Origin: Pampus argenteus
Taxonomy: Eukaryota; Chordata; Actinopteri; Scombriformes; Stromateidae
Assembly: GCA_036937835.1 (NCBI GenBank)
Contig: CM072874.1
Span: 15,452,001 to 15,516,000, forward strand
DNA: 64,000 bases
Direction: 5' to 3'
How positions within the stretch are numbered: the first letter of the stretch is position 1; each line of letters begins with the position of its first letter. The notes below the pieces were generated by a model. That model was not told the DNA's origin, did no database searches, and worked only from the letters and a program-made list of their open reading frames with translations. Shown here in pieces: positions 23,221 to 36,368 of this stretch. A program made the position numbers and the translations under genes.

Positions 23221-23390
23221 TTGGCATCAGAGGACCACCGTCAGGTCCACGGTTCAAACCCCACTCAGCACTGCCAGCTGGCTTCTGTCCGCCATCAACC
23301 TGAATTGTTTACCAAAGCAGTTTTAACAAAGGCACTTAACCCAGAAAAACACTTTGCGAAGCGCCCAAAGGCCAGAAATAACATGTCACA
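23221..23390 (+). repeat. tRNA-derived SINE-like fragment
   Basis: TGGCATCAGAGG at about 23222 resembles a Pol III A box, and GGTTCAAACCC at about 23250 is a good B box. The spacing is tRNA-like, but no cloverleaf can be drawn. The downstream AACAAAGGCACTTAACCCAG is the familiar body of fish tRNA-derived SINEs. It is degenerate and without a clear tail. Confidence 0.4.
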
Positions 23391-25789
23391 TCTACTCAGA
23401 ACACACTTTGCAGGAAAATGAGTTCATATGATTTTACTGTAGAAGAGAATCTGACTTGAGTTAAAGTAAGAGGGAAGAAGGTGAACTTTATCTTTTCATC
23501 ATCACCGTCTAATCCATCTTTCACTGCTTTAAACCTACTTTTTCTCCATCCTTCTGTTCCTTTATTTCTCACCTTTTCCTTCCTAAAGCCTCATGATTTT
23601 TCCACCTCCACCCAGGTAATAATTACAGCTGCTGCTGTTTTTCAGTGAACTCGCTGCTCCTCCTTCCCTTTTAAATTCCACAAACATCCTTGTATTTTAA
23701 GGTGGAAGTCAAAAATGTTTTTTCTATCTGCTAGTAAATGGAAACATGCTGACATGCAACATATGGGCCTGTTCGGGAACCAATAAGACATCATAAAAAT
23801 ATAAAAGCATCAGCAGAGCCCCCACCTTCACCTGTAAGATAAATACACTTAGGTTGGGGCTCCCCGACCTCCTTCTGGCCCTTCGTCACTCAAAGTCCTT
23901 CCTCCACACTTTCTTCCGCTTGTTGGAAGAAAAGAAGCAAAGACTTCCTTTCACCGGCTTGGCTGTCAGCAGTGGTTAGAGCTACAGGAGATGAGAAGAG
24001 GAAAGAGGAGAAGAGGAAGAGGGGTGGATGAAGAAGACAGGAAGAGGAGGAGGAGAGAGGAGTTGAGGAGGTGTTTTCATTCATCTTTCTGGGTAATGTT
24101 TGGAGGGATGAAACCCTACTGTGAGACCTGTCAAGATAATAGAGAGGAAGAGATGGAGAGATTTGAAAAGGGGTTTGACTTTCCTAGTGACAGTTCGAGT
24201 CACAGCTGACGTTACATAAAACACCAAAATACACCACAATACATAAAACAACAAAAAAATAAAAAGCACAACATTTTCAGATGCAACCGCCACAACAATC
24301 AGGCGTGCTTAAAGCACTCATTGAATCTTTATGTTTATCTTTTTCTCTTATTTCTTGAATGTTAAATGGCTTTGAGATTTTTTTCTACAGTAGTTTGATG
24401 TATTTCCAAAGGTTGTATGAGCAGAGTCTAATATATATATATCTCAAGGTTACTTGTATTATTATAAATTGTTCACAGAGTTGTGGGGGAATACTTCACA
24501 GCCCAGTCAAGAACAGAAAAATTAACAGGGTTTTTTTTTGTTGTTGTAAAAAAGACCAATTTAAAAAATAAATTGTGACTCTTAACAGCAGGTAAAGCAG
24601 CCACAGTATCTGCTGTACAGATGAAAGTGAGCTAAAGAGCAGCAGCAGCAGCTCAGCTGATAGATCTGTCAGTCAAGATCAGACACTCACTACTACAAAC
24701 AGCCGGGTGTTTCCTCCCAGGCGCAGACAGCAGCCTGGTAATTGGCCAGAGATGAGAGAAGGGTGATGATTCCTGCCAATGATCTGCACCAGGCATCGCT
24801 GCCTGGCTCAAAGGCCCGTTGGTCAGAGTTTCTCACGGTACGTGCGAATCCTGTAAACCTCAGGAAACTGTTTCTGTTGATGTTCCAGGAGGCTCTGGAA
24901 GCTGAAAATAGTTCTAGGAAAGATGTTAAAAACACTTCTTCAGGGCATTCTGGGGGAAAAAATGTATTTTTTGACAGTATTTCTGCTTTATTGGATCCAA
25001 ATCTAGGTCAACACACACATCACATATACATGTACTCCGCTTTCTGACTCAAAGATTATATCATTATCTAGGCTGTGTGCATGTTTCTGCTTTATTAGAC
25101 AGTATATATGGAATGAGAGAGAGAGACAGACATACCAACACAATTAGGCAACGATAAGAGTAACCAAAAAATTATGCTTCGGGTTGTGGTAACTAAGGAA
25201 GCACATTGTGTTCACCGAAAGAAAACAAAATGAAGGCTTTATCTTATGGCTTAGTATCACAGTTACAAGATGTTAATCACATGATTAAAAACAGAACAAA
25301 TTATTATAGATTTCTTGTCATTACGAGATAGTTTTGTAGTTTTTTCATAATTATTTGATACTAGGTAATACTTATGTGATACAGAGGTCATACTTAAGAA
25401 ATAAGGCCTCCGTATTTTTCCTTTGCAATGATGTCCATATCTATTCTGTCCGACAGGTGTGAAATGGACAAATGGAAAAAAATGCTGAGATCATAGATGT
25501 AGAGAGCTGATTGGCCAACACTCAGTCTCACGAGGCTGTATTTACTGTCTATGTGGTGTTTGGAGCTAAAGCCAGCATGCAAATATCATCACAGTGTTGA
25601 TGCTTACAGTACAAGCTAATAATATAATTCACCATTGTAGTTTAGCATGCTAATATTTGATTTATCATTAAACACAAAGTAGAGCTGGAGCTGATGGCAG
25701 GTTTCCTGCAGGTATTTGTTCATAAACCAAAGTGTTGGACAAACGATAATTTTTACACGATGAATGCGCTAGATGAGTGGGATACGACT

Positions 25790-25925
25790 GTGTGAACCAA
25801 ATTTTCATGGTATTCTAGCTAATATTTAACATATTTCAAATCAAACCAAAGGAGTTAGGATTCATCTTCCTGCACCAAAATCTCACGGCAGTCTATCAGA
25901 TAGCCAACAAGCTGACTGACTGACG
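25790..25925 (+). repeat. Dispersed fish repeat copy (same family as 16170)
   Basis: GTGTGAACCAAATTTTCATG then GTATTCTAGCTAATATTTAA, followed by GGAGTTAGGATTCATCTTCC then TGCACCAAAATCTCACGGCA, shows two diverged units of the family in tandem. Confidence 0.5.
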
Positions 25926-26172
25926 TTTCCACCCAAAGAAAAACAGAGGTTAAAAGAAATAATTTAGCCACATTTGAAGCTGTGAAAGTTTGTTTTGGGA
26001 ACTAATGGGTGTGTCCACACACACACACACACCATTTTTATCTGTTCTCTCTTGTCAAACTATTAGCAGCCAATCAGTGCTTAAATCACTTTCTAATTGC
26101 TTTTTATGCCAGTTGTCATGGCAACCAAGCTACCCTTTGAAGCTATTTGATGGTTTTTAGGTTCCTTCAGGG

Positions 26173-26174
<2 letters not shown>

Positions 26175-26208
<34 letters not shown>

Positions 26209-26312
26209 TAGGGCGCTGATGATTTACAGATTTACTGGGCCACAAATAAATACAGAGAGGGGTGCCGCGACTTAGCCAGCAACACACACACGCACGCACA
26301 CACACACACACG
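26175..26312 (+). repeat. (TG)n and (CA)n microsatellite pair in inverted arrangement
   Basis: A 32-bp TG run (26175-26206) is followed after about 75 bp by a CA-rich run with CGCACGC interruptions (26282-26312). The two could base-pair in single strands. Confidence 0.9.
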
Positions 26313-26399
26313 GACACACACTTGCGCTCACACTGTGCTGGTGGTTGTACAGCGCTGGCAGAGTCAGGCAGCTGCAGGGTGTTTTAATCCTCAGATCTG

Positions 26400-26560
26400 C
26401 TGTCGCTGAGTTGGAGGCCTGCAGGGAGCTGAGAGAAACCAGAAACCAAAAGGGTGCAGGTTCAATCCCCCTCTACACTATCAGCAGATGCGGTTAAAGT
26501 GCTCATGAGCAAAGGCCCACAGTGTCAGTGGCCAGTGCATTTAATGTAACTCTACTTCTA
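26400..26560 (+). repeat. tRNA-derived SINE-like fragment
   Basis: GCTGAGTTGGAGG (A-box-like) and GGTGCAGGTTCAATCCCCCT (B box) are followed by GAGCAAAGGCCCACAGTGTC then AGTGGCC, the order of common fish tRNA-derived repeats. No intact tRNA fold is present, so it is not a tRNA gene. Confidence 0.45.
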
Positions 26561-26974
26561 TAGTGGTATCTTATATTACAGGGTAAATATCAAAACTGTT
26601 TTCTACTGAGACTTGTTTGAGTTTAGAATGCACCAGATTCAGGTTGTTTTCCAAAGTTCGTGAATCACATTAGCAACATTTGTAAAATGTTAAACTATGA
26701 CATATGTTTTATATATGAAATAAATGCTTTTTCAGAACTGTAGGGAAGTAGAAGAATTGCTATTTATTCTAAGATGATCAACTACTTCCTGTTTTTATCT
26801 TGAATCTATGAAATAACTCCCTGGATGCTGCTATAGCAGAGTTTGCAACGTTAGCAGCTCTGTCCTGATCTCTATTGGATTTGGGGACATTTACACTCCA
26901 GCTCCTTAATTAGAGATAGCGTCAGTGTCCCAAATGTTTTGCTGCAGCCAAGTGCAAAAAGACTTTCTGTAGCT

Positions 26975-27778
26975 CTCATACAAATACCTGGGTGTCACAC
27001 TGGACAATAAGCTGGACTGGTCCATCAATACAGAGGCCATCTACAAGAAGGCCAGAGCCAGCTTTACTTCTTAAGGAGGCTCAGGTCTTTTCACGTCTGC
27101 AATAACATGTTGCAGATGTTTTATCAGTCGGTTGTGGCGAGCACCATCTTCTTTGCTGTGGTGTCCTGGGGTGCGGGCATCAAGGCAAAGGACGCCGACA
27201 GAATAAATAAACTAATCAAAAAGGCAGAGTCTGTTGTAGGCTCGAAACTCGTCACCCTGGAGGAGGTGGTGGAAGAGAGGATGCTGGCAAAACTGATGGC
27301 ATTCAGGGACAATCCTTCCCACCCCCTCCACAAAACACTGGATGAGCAGCATAGAGATCGTTCCTACCCACTGCAATAAGACACAACACAGCTACCTCGG
27401 CCAGAGCCACAATAACACAACTGAAATAACCTACTTTTTAACGTTTTTAAGGCTGACACATTCCTATATTTATATATTATTATTATTATTATTATCATTA
27501 TTATTATATACTGTTGCTACTATATATTGTAGTACTATTATCATTATCATTGTTTATTATTTTATTATTACTATATACTATATACTGTCATAGTTATTAC
27601 ACGCGATCATTATCAGTATCCTACCATCACAATGTCACTGCACTTTATTTTGTTTTATTTGCTTATTGTATTTGTATTGTTATTCATATTCTTATTTAAA
27701 TTTTAGCTCTTTTTATTCTGGACTACTGTGACACCTTAATTTCCCTTCGGGGATAAATAAAGTTACCTATCTATCTAG
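26975..27778 (+). mobile_element. 3' end of a Rex1/L2-type non-LTR retrotransposon (LINE)
   Basis: The fragment begins at YKYLGVTLDNKLDWSINTEA, the typical end region of the reverse transcriptase ORF, and continues to a stop at 27377-27379. An AT-rich 3' UTR (27420-27720) follows. The tail is TTCCCTTCGGGGATAAATAA then AGTTACCTATCTATCTA, the usual 3' end of fish Rex1/L2-like LINEs. The 5' part is missing, as expected from incomplete reverse transcription. The clade name is from recall of typical motifs. Confidence 0.8.
26982..27379 (+). pseudogene. LINE reverse transcriptase C-terminal fragment
   Basis: YKYLGVTLDNKLDWS..AIYKK is read in one frame. A one-base loss near 27050 shifts the frame to GQSQLYFLRRLRSFHVCNNM, followed by LQMFYQSVVASTIFFAVVSW, GAGIKAKDADRINKLIKKAE, EEVVEERMLAKLMAFRDNPS and HPLHKTLDEQ. 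This block order (RLYFLRRLRSF, FY.SVV.S, W, RINKLI.KA, HPLH.TL) is the conserved post-RT region of Rex1/L2 elements. The polymerase active site (FADD) lies upstream and is not present. The copy is dead because of the frameshift and truncation. Confidence 0.8.
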
Positions 27779-27798
27779 CCGTTCGTCAAGAGGACTTT

Positions 27799-27922
27799 TG
27801 TGTGTGTGTGTGTGTGTGTGTGTTTGAGCTCAAAGCCCCACTGTTCATTGGAGATCTCAGGACTAACTAACATTAACAACAACACACCGTCAGCACATAA
27901 AACACACACACACACACACACA
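27799..27922 (+). repeat. (TG)n and (CA)n microsatellite pair
   Basis: A TG run (27799-27823) directly follows the LINE tail, and a CA run (27902-27922) lies about 80 bp further. Confidence 0.9.
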
Positions 27923-28800
27923 CTACTCCTTTACACAGTAATGTTTGTGTGTCTGTGTGTATCTCTCATCACACAATGTATTTGTGTTGACAGCTGTGGG
28001 TCCTCTGCTTACATAGAAACAAACAGATGAGAAGAGAACATGTTGTTGTTTATTAGATGTCATTAGACTGAAGCCTGAGCCACTCTGACACCATCTACTG
28101 AAGCTTCTGTAGTCTGAAGACGTGTGTTGTCCCACATTGACCAAACCACATGATTCCCACAGAGACAACAGACGCAAACACAAGGACCTAACAGACAGTA
28201 ACACAAAAATACAAGCAAACAAGAAACACAGGAAACAACTGCAGTTCACCACAGTGTATTTGTACAATAAGTGCTCCCAACTTAGTAATCGTATTTCCCA
28301 AGATGTTAATGGTAAAATGTTCCTTTGTGAAGTCATTATCAAAGAACAAAAAAACACTTGGAAATAAACTAAACTAATTTACCAATCAGTGCCAGGAGCA
28401 GTATTTCCAGCCTTCCTGGTGTTCGCAGGAGATTAAAGTGTGATGTGTTGCTGTACCAAAAGCAACCAAACAGAACAACAAAAAGGCAGTAATTCTGCAC
28501 TTCTGGTCCAGTGCCACAGTGTCGATGTACAAAATGAGTTTAGAAACTCAGCGAGAGCCTGTTTCTAAGATACGTCTGACTCATTGAAATTTGTCACAGC
28601 GTGGCAGCACCTGGAAATTGGCTTAATGGCAGAGGTGTAGCAAAAAGAACGGCAGGTGATCCTTTTAATAAGGCAACATGATTCAAAACAACTCCACATT
28701 TCCTCATCTCTCATCAGGTTTTTGATTCACCTGCTGCTCGGTTGTTATAGAGGAAGTTTGTTTCAACATGGACCAAAAAAGTCCAAACAGTTTGGGAGCT

Positions 28801-28833
28801 GAGGAGGAGGAGGAGGAGGAGGAGGAGGAGGAG
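28801..28833 (+). repeat. (GAG)11 trinucleotide repeat
   Basis: An uninterrupted GAG/GGA run. The proline-rich reading on the minus strand is an artefact. Confidence 0.95.
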
Positions 28834-31800
28834 CACATGTCCACTCTGCAAGAAAAATGCTCATCAAGATAAACAACTCAGCACTATAAGAACTGTTAGT
28901 CTGTTTAAAGAGCAAAAATAAAACTTGCCGCAGCTGATGTGTGTGAATCAAGATGAGCCGTGAGGTCTTCTTTGGTTGCAGCTAAGCTGAGCAGCTGAAA
29001 GTGTTAAAGTCTTTAAAGTCAAATCTCTTTAAATCAGTTGTTGAACATTTTATAGCCATCATTTATTTTATTCTATTGTTTTAAAATGTTTTGTCTTATC
29101 TGTTTAATTTATTGTGGTGTAGATCTATTTAATTGATTTCTTATTACCTTTTTTTGTTGTTTTACTTTGCATTTGTTTGTCCTATTATCGGCTGCATTTT
29201 GAATTGTACTAAGGAGGCAAGGTGTTTAACAGGTGTTAAGTTTGATTGATCGAAGCTAATAGGAGCGGGACACACGCAGAACCTGGTTGTGTAATGATGA
29301 AGACGAATCTCTGTCTATTTGACACCTTGTCATAAGATGAAACATGCAGATAGAGTAATACTTAATAATTCTGTGTTATGAGTTTTTTTAAACATGCAGC
29401 TTCACACCGTATTAAAACAGCATGCATCGCACCGGGGTGCCAGGTACTAAAATCACACCTTCTCCTCTTTAAACAGCATTTATGATGAAGCTCGAGTGGC
29501 GGCTGCTTGAACAAGATCATCAGATGACAAATTCACAGAAAACACTGAACTGAAACATGAAATGAACCCTGACGTGGAGATTTCACCTCGTCTGTCCAGA
29601 AACTAAACACGCAGAGACGCTGTGACTAACATGTGAGTCATTAGTGGATTTTAGTGGGGGATTTTTTTATCCCCTTCTTTAGAATTAAAATGAACCCAAA
29701 TGAAGTTTCATTTAGAACAATACACAGAGCAAGTTTGCATATTCATGAAGTCTGTTGGTGTCCTGTGTTGTTTTAATGCGAGGTGAGCAGCGCAGCGGGG
29801 GTGTACGCCTGATTTAACTCCTCAGAGCCTAATGGATGGAGCTCTGAGAGTGCAGCTCAGAAAGCTTAATCAGCCGTGTGTCCCTGCGTGCTGCAGCCCA
29901 CGCATAGTCCTCCACATGTTAAAGGGACATTTCCACCGTGACATATAGGCTCACCTTGTTCTTGACAAATCACCCGAGGAGCCCCAGGAGATGTTTCAGA
30001 CGTCCCAGTGTGATTCGGCTGAGGGCAGAGCAACAATTCCACCTAAAATGAGTTCAGAGTTCAGTTTAATGTGAGCAGCAAGGGAAAAAAATCTATTTTC
30101 CATATGTTGAAAAATAATGAACACATGAGAACAGTATTCTCATGGCTCTTGCATTAAAGGGCACGTTTACAAATTTTTCAACTCCCTCTTACAACAACAG
30201 GCAGGAACCCAAATGAACATTTCACAATGTTTTTCTTGTCGATATCATTCCTCCTGTTCATACTGACTTATCAGAAGATCCCTTCATAATACATTTACAA
30301 TGTAAGTGATGGGGGACAAAATCCACAGTCCTCCTTCTCTGCAAAAGTGTATTTAAAAGTATCTGAAGCTAATATGAAACTTCAGCCGTCTAAAATGGAT
30401 GCATTGAATGGATTTTCTTTTATCCTACACTGGTTCTTTTAACAGACTAAACAGCAGAAATGACGACTTTTTTTTAAGTGTTTATATGAGCACCTGACTG
30501 TGGCTTTAAGACACACTTGAAAAACCGTGAACCTGCCCTTTAAAATGTATAGAAATTATCTGCTTTGAATAATATTTGAGCCAGATTTGGTTAAAAATGT
30601 ATATTATCATAGTTTTCTTTATTGACTTAAATGACAAAACTATTTTTTTTTAAAAATGATCCACTGATGCAGATTTTCACTTGAAAGTTGCAAAAAAAAT
30701 AAATTATTGAAATTCAAAAGAAAAACGTAACTTGTGAAGTTACTTAATATGAAACTAAACTAAAATATAATATGATTTTTAATCCTGAATCTAAAGTTGA
30801 GCCTTTCGACTTTCAGACAAAGAACGGGTTTGATTCACAAATCACAGAATCAAACTCAATAACACAGATAACAAATGAACCATGTTCCTACTCAGATCAG
30901 TTCAGAGGTGAGATATTTACAACAAGATAGTAAACAATGTTATTTTTATTCTTATTTGCTACTTGATTACAGAACAAATAGTCGTGACCCCGAGGCTGAA
31001 AAAAAAAACATGCAGTCTGCGCCGTCTTCTGCGTTTGTTATAAATAATAAAAACAGGTATACGGAAGGACAGCCCTTCCTGTTTTAAATACATTATCTGT
31101 CCTCCACCGCTGCCTCGATATGAATAAATTATCCAATAATATCATGAATAATTTGCAACAAGTCGACTAATACGACACATCGAAGTTCTCCACATCTTTA
31201 TTTCATATGCTGTTAATCCTTTTAGCCAGAGAGTTTGTATATGTAGGTGGAGGTGAATCAAAAAGAAACAATGTTGGAGGTTTTAACACCATCAGGGTCG
31301 CGTTTAGTTTGGCTTCAAAGCAGCAGCAGAAACAAAACTCAGTGGGAGCATGAAGAGATCCTGGAGATTCACACACATTCAGAAGGGTTGCATAGTCAGC
31401 ACTGATGTTACATGCACTGACCAAGCAGCAGCTACCACGACTTCAGGCTGAAGTACCGTAAAGTGCCACCGATGGCCATCAGCCGCTCCAACCGATTCCC
31501 ATACAAAAAACCTCCTCACAGCCTGGAGTACACATCACCGAGGCAGTGCAAAAAATCTGATTTTCAGCTGGTGGTATGTGGCTCTTTAAACACGACTTGG
31601 TACGAGTTATGATAAAAAGTTAGTTGGGTCAATCCACAACCTGAATTATAAGTTAGGTGTAAGTGTTGATTTCTTGACTGAGAAAGTAAAGAGAAAAAGA
31701 AATACCACGACAACGTATTTAGTTGTTAGTTAAGGTTTCTACCATTGCCTATTTTGGAGCAAAATTAACCCTAAAATCTACCATAAACACATGTTCAGTT

Positions 31801-32722
31801 TTCACCTGTGACACTCTGACCTCAGTATGAGACAAAGAGTCAAACTCCAGCACACAGACAGCCACAACAGAAACCAAACGGTACAGAGTCATAAAAATAT
31901 AGGAGACATGAAATGTAAGAGAGGGAGGGAGGGACTGTGCTGCCAGCACGGACAGCTCTACGCTGCATTCAGGTCGTGTGGGAGTTCGGACTGTCAAAAT
32001 AAAGCTGACTGCTCAAAAGATTTTCATGTGTTTGAATGTGAAGCTGAGAGCTATCAAACACAACATGTTAAATAGGGTTAGGAAACTTAAGTATATTAAT
32101 ACATTAATGGCTGAATACAAAAATATATTCAAAAAAGTCTAAAACCACTTTCTCATTCAATGTTTGGACCCCATTGTATATATTTTCTAAAAAACGGTAA
32201 CTAAAAAGATTATAGTACATTTCAGTCATTTAGTTGATGCTCAGATTGATCTCAGTTCCAAGATCACCAACATTGCAAAGAATAACAACAATGAGATCAA
32301 AGGTCAGAGGTCAGACAATGATGGATAGAGCACATAAATATTCCTGTGAGCCCACAGCGATCAGGGATATTACAGAAGGCTGACAAAGCTTATTGTTTTA
32401 ATTTTTTGAAAAACACATTTCAGCAAAGTTTGTAGAAAAATGGTTGCCAATGAATATGGTCTGACTGTAATGCATCACTTTTTACATCATTCAGAAGTTT
32501 AAAACTGTTTGGGTAAATCTCACAGCATTTTTATAATTATTCAGAGTTTTTCTTTGCTGTCAGACTCTGTTGGTAGTTTTGGGAAACATCCACGGATCAG
32601 CACCTATTTCATTAAAAGCATTTTCAAAAATACATCAAGACCTCATTCCTAAACAGCCGAGCGTTTCATTACCAGAATCAGAACCTGCATCTTGTTGAAT
32701 TTTCCATTAATCTGACTCAACA

Positions 32723-32724
<2 letters not shown>

Positions 32725-32808
<84 letters not shown>
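32725..32808 (+). repeat. (TG)42 microsatellite
   Basis: This is an uninterrupted TG run of 84 bp. The ORF reading through it is a repeat artefact. Confidence 0.97.
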
Positions 32809-32811
<3 letters not shown>

Positions 32812-33662
32812 GGGTGACAGAAGTGTTGCAGCTCTACCTGCAGCTCTCAGGTCAACCTGTAACTGTGTTAATTAGCGTCTCCGCTCTGTCATTCCGTTTT
32901 ATGTCGCTTATTAACCTGCTTCAAACTGTCTGTTTACCTTCTGCTGCAGTTTCTCGCTTTGCTCTTTGCTTTTTTTGTTCCCGTAGCTTTTTTTTTTTAC
33001 TCTTTGTGCATTATCTACCCATCTGTCTACATACTTTCTGTTCTCCTTCTCTTTCTGTCTAATTGAGTCTAAAGCCTTCTGTAATCTGTAATAAAACTAT
33101 CTGTGCTCCATCTTCCATCTTCAAATCTCTTTTAAACATTTTTCTTCCATCTCACTTCCTCATTTTTCTGACACCTTTTCTCTTTCTCCGTCACCGATCC
33201 AGCTTCTTTAAGGTTAGTTTATGGTCGATCAGAACTGGTAAAATTAGTGTTAACAGCAACACTGAGAGGTGGAACATACAGTTGGACATCTTAAGGCATA
33301 ATTTTGTTTAAATATAGGTTTTGCCTATAAAATGTAAAAAAATTATCATTTACATTTTGTGCATAATGCACAGCGATGTCATCAATACTCATGTTTTGTC
33401 TAACAGTCAAAAATCTAAAGACATTCAAGCTACAACCAAACAATATTTGGCATTTCTTTGTCATGTGTGTGATTGATCAATTAACTGTTGCAGCTCTACA
33501 TATGGGACACTGCAGATCATTCAACAGACAGAAGGACTCGAAGAGGAGAAAGAAACTTCTGTCCACAGAGCCTCACACACCTCCACATTGTGCTTTTCTT
33601 ATTTTAGCAAAAAGTGCTTTTGAAGTTAGGCTTGATTTAGAAATTTACAAACCTTAACCTGC

Positions 33663-33677
33663 TGTGTGTGTGTGTGT

Positions 33678-33711
<34 letters not shown>
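33663..33711 (+). repeat. (TG)n microsatellite
   Basis: A TG run interrupted once by GGG (near 33678), ending at GGCGACAG. Confidence 0.93.
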
Positions 33712-36048
33712 CGACAGTCTGATCGTCAGACACTCAGGAGAAGAAAGGAGGCGGCTGTTTGGACTGCACATTGTAATGGTTTCTGTTCTCACCCAGATTA
33801 AAGAGCTGCGCTTCGGTTAAAATAGATCCATACATTTTATTTTGGGAGGCGACGGGCAAATTTGTGACAGGAAACACACACAAGTTTATCTGGCTGTTGA
33901 GTGTGTGTGTGCGCAGGTGTGTGCTCCAGACATTATAAAAGCTGATGAGTTAGAATATACATCTGATGAACTATTATATATAATATTATTTACTGTTTAT
34001 ACATGATATCAATGATAAACAGCTCATTGCAGCTGTAATTATTACTGGGCTGAGGATGGAAAATAACCCACCTACAAACTGGATTAAATACAACAAGCAG
34101 GTAATGTTGAAGTCACCACATCTTCTCTACAAACAGATATCCAGCCTAAATAGAGATTTAGTCTGCATAACATAATTGTGCAGCATTATTAGCCAAAAAA
34201 AAAAAAAAAAAAAAGACATATCTATGTTGAGAGATGGTCCTGGTTTAATTAACACTAAAATAAACTGTGTCAGTGTAGCTGAACTGAATGCAGTAAACAA
34301 AACACCAACGTTCAGAAATCAGCTCCCAGCTTCTCTCTCCCTGCTTTGCCAAACCTCTTCACTTGAACTGACTTATTTTGGCTGTCAGTCACACGGTGTT
34401 GCAGTAGTGAAGAGCTGCAGATTCTCAGTAGGAACTTGCTGGTTAATGACTGCGAGCAGGATGCCTGTAATGCACATGAGACATGAACCTGACACCATGA
34501 CGGAGAGCAGAACATCTTCCAGACATCTGTGGATCCAAACTTTTCAGTTTTTCTTCTTACTTTCCATTATTGTAGAATTGTGTCAATGCTTTTCTCTCTT
34601 TTTTGTCAAGACGTCTGAAGACTCTGATGTCCTGATATACTGTACAGAGTAACTTATGTATGAGAAATTTATATTTTACTGCCTTATGCCACTAAATGAC
34701 CATCAGCAGGACTGAGATACTGTTTGTTTGTCTTCTGGAGTAAAATCTCAACACCTGCTGAAACTTAAACTTGCTGCCAATCAGCCTCCAACCTCCACCT
34801 CCAGAGGAAGTGATGTGTTACATTTCTGGTTTGTTGGAATAAATTTAAAATCAATCTATTTTAATCCTGGAGCAGTGCTGAAGTACTCCTTTGGCTTTCT
34901 GTTGTGCCGATAATTCATCATGAAGTCTGAACAGCTTTAGCTGTAAATATTTCATGAAGTTGTGGTGCAGGAGCAACTTTGGTTATTAGCAATAATTAAG
35001 AATCTTCAAGTATAATTATGAATTACTAAAATGAATAAAGCTTATTAATCACAGACTAATAGCAACAACAACCAATAACTAATTATTTCTTGAGTCTTGG
35101 AACTCTTAATAACTATAAGCAATAACTACTATATCAATAACTAGTGAAGGTTGAAGGATTTTGGGAGTTTTTGCATAGTAGAGGTTGGCAAAATTCACAA
35201 TTGTACAACATTAAATAGACAGAAAGATACCAAAGCAAAAACACACACTATAACTGAACTAAATATCTTTACCTCAGGAGCAGAAGATAGATTAAAAACA
35301 CACAAGATGTAGCTAGATTAATGTAACACTATACAGGTGTGTGTGTGTGTGTGTACTGCAGGAAAACCATATGGACAACATTAAACCAAATCAATATATG
35401 TACATCGATTAAGTTAACAGTCTCGTTTAACCATGTGCCGTTGCTATGCTAATGCTAATGCTAATGCTATGATATGCTATGCCCAGTACTTTAAGTTTTG
35501 TTACTGATGACATCATGTCACCGTGATTAATGGTGACTGGAGGCTGGGTCGATGGTGGAGAACTCAGGGAGACTGAGTTTACTGTTCATCACACAAACTC
35601 ATCTGCAGAGTTTCAGGAGGCACTTTAAAGTCACTCTGAGATGGCCTGCATAATATCACACCAATATACAGCACTGCATTAATGTTGTTTTATAAAGGAT
35701 CATTAATTGCTTTCTGTTTACGCGGGACACACTCTGCTCCCTGCTGATTCTGCTGAACTTCAAGCAACTTAGTTTGTACTGCGTGTGTAAGCCAAAACAC
35801 ATTTACCAAAGACAACAATAACTACAAGTGTAGAGAAGAAATACACACAACCACCACAAATAAGAGTTAAATTTGAATGCACAGTGCCATCTGTGCACCA
35901 TGAGGTGTTCATGGTTTCACTGTGTACATGTTTAAGTGTCACTTGGTGGTCTTATACAAACATTTCCGCACCTCTAACACCTCAGATGACACTGCAGAGC
36001 TGTGAATTTGCTCTTAGCCTTGTTTTCTCTCTCTCACTCACACTCACA

Positions 36049-36184
<136 letters not shown>

Positions 36185-36248
36185 GTCAAACCCATTACCA
36201 GAGGAGCAAAGAAGGCAGCTGACAGTAGCACCTTTCATTCCTGTGGGA

Positions 36249-36329
36249 CAGACACACACAGACACACACAGACACACACACACACAGACACACACAGACA
36301 CACAGACACACACACACACAGACACACAG

Positions 36330-36363
<34 letters not shown>

Positions 36364-36368
36364 ACACA
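36249..36368 (+). repeat. Compound (CA)n/(CACAGA)n microsatellite
   Basis: CACACAGACACACACAGACA-type units run for about 120 bp, separated by about 65 bp of unique sequence from the pure CA array at 36051-36182. Confidence 0.93.

Larger units (their letters stand above)
19221..26974. other. Intergenic region, part 2
   Basis: No gene is recognised. It contains MITE copies (20683-20852, 21003-21070), a repeat fragment (21080-21170), a minisatellite (21930-22265), two SINE-like fragments, and microsatellites. A GA-rich stretch at 23985-24170 gives Arg/Glu-rich frames that look compositional. Confidence 0.7.
27925..36040. other. Intergenic region, part 3
   Basis: No gene is recognised. There are microsatellites (28801, 32725, 33663) and otherwise AT-rich sequence. 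The segment at 29715-29910 is less repetitive and more GC-rich than its surroundings, and contains TTTGCATATTCATG. Confidence 0.65.

Noticed and set aside
23991..24209. Arg/Glu-rich 72-codon frame resembling a nuclear protein exon
   Set aside because: It arises from a GA-rich low-complexity stretch with no flanking splice signals that I can support.
26400..26480. Possible tRNA gene at the GGTTCAATCCC B box
   Set aside because: No acceptor stem or cloverleaf can be formed; the context is that of a SINE.
34176..34652. 158-codon open frame on the plus strand
   Set aside because: It starts in a poly-A run, has no recognised motif, and overlaps another unsupported frame on the opposite strand.
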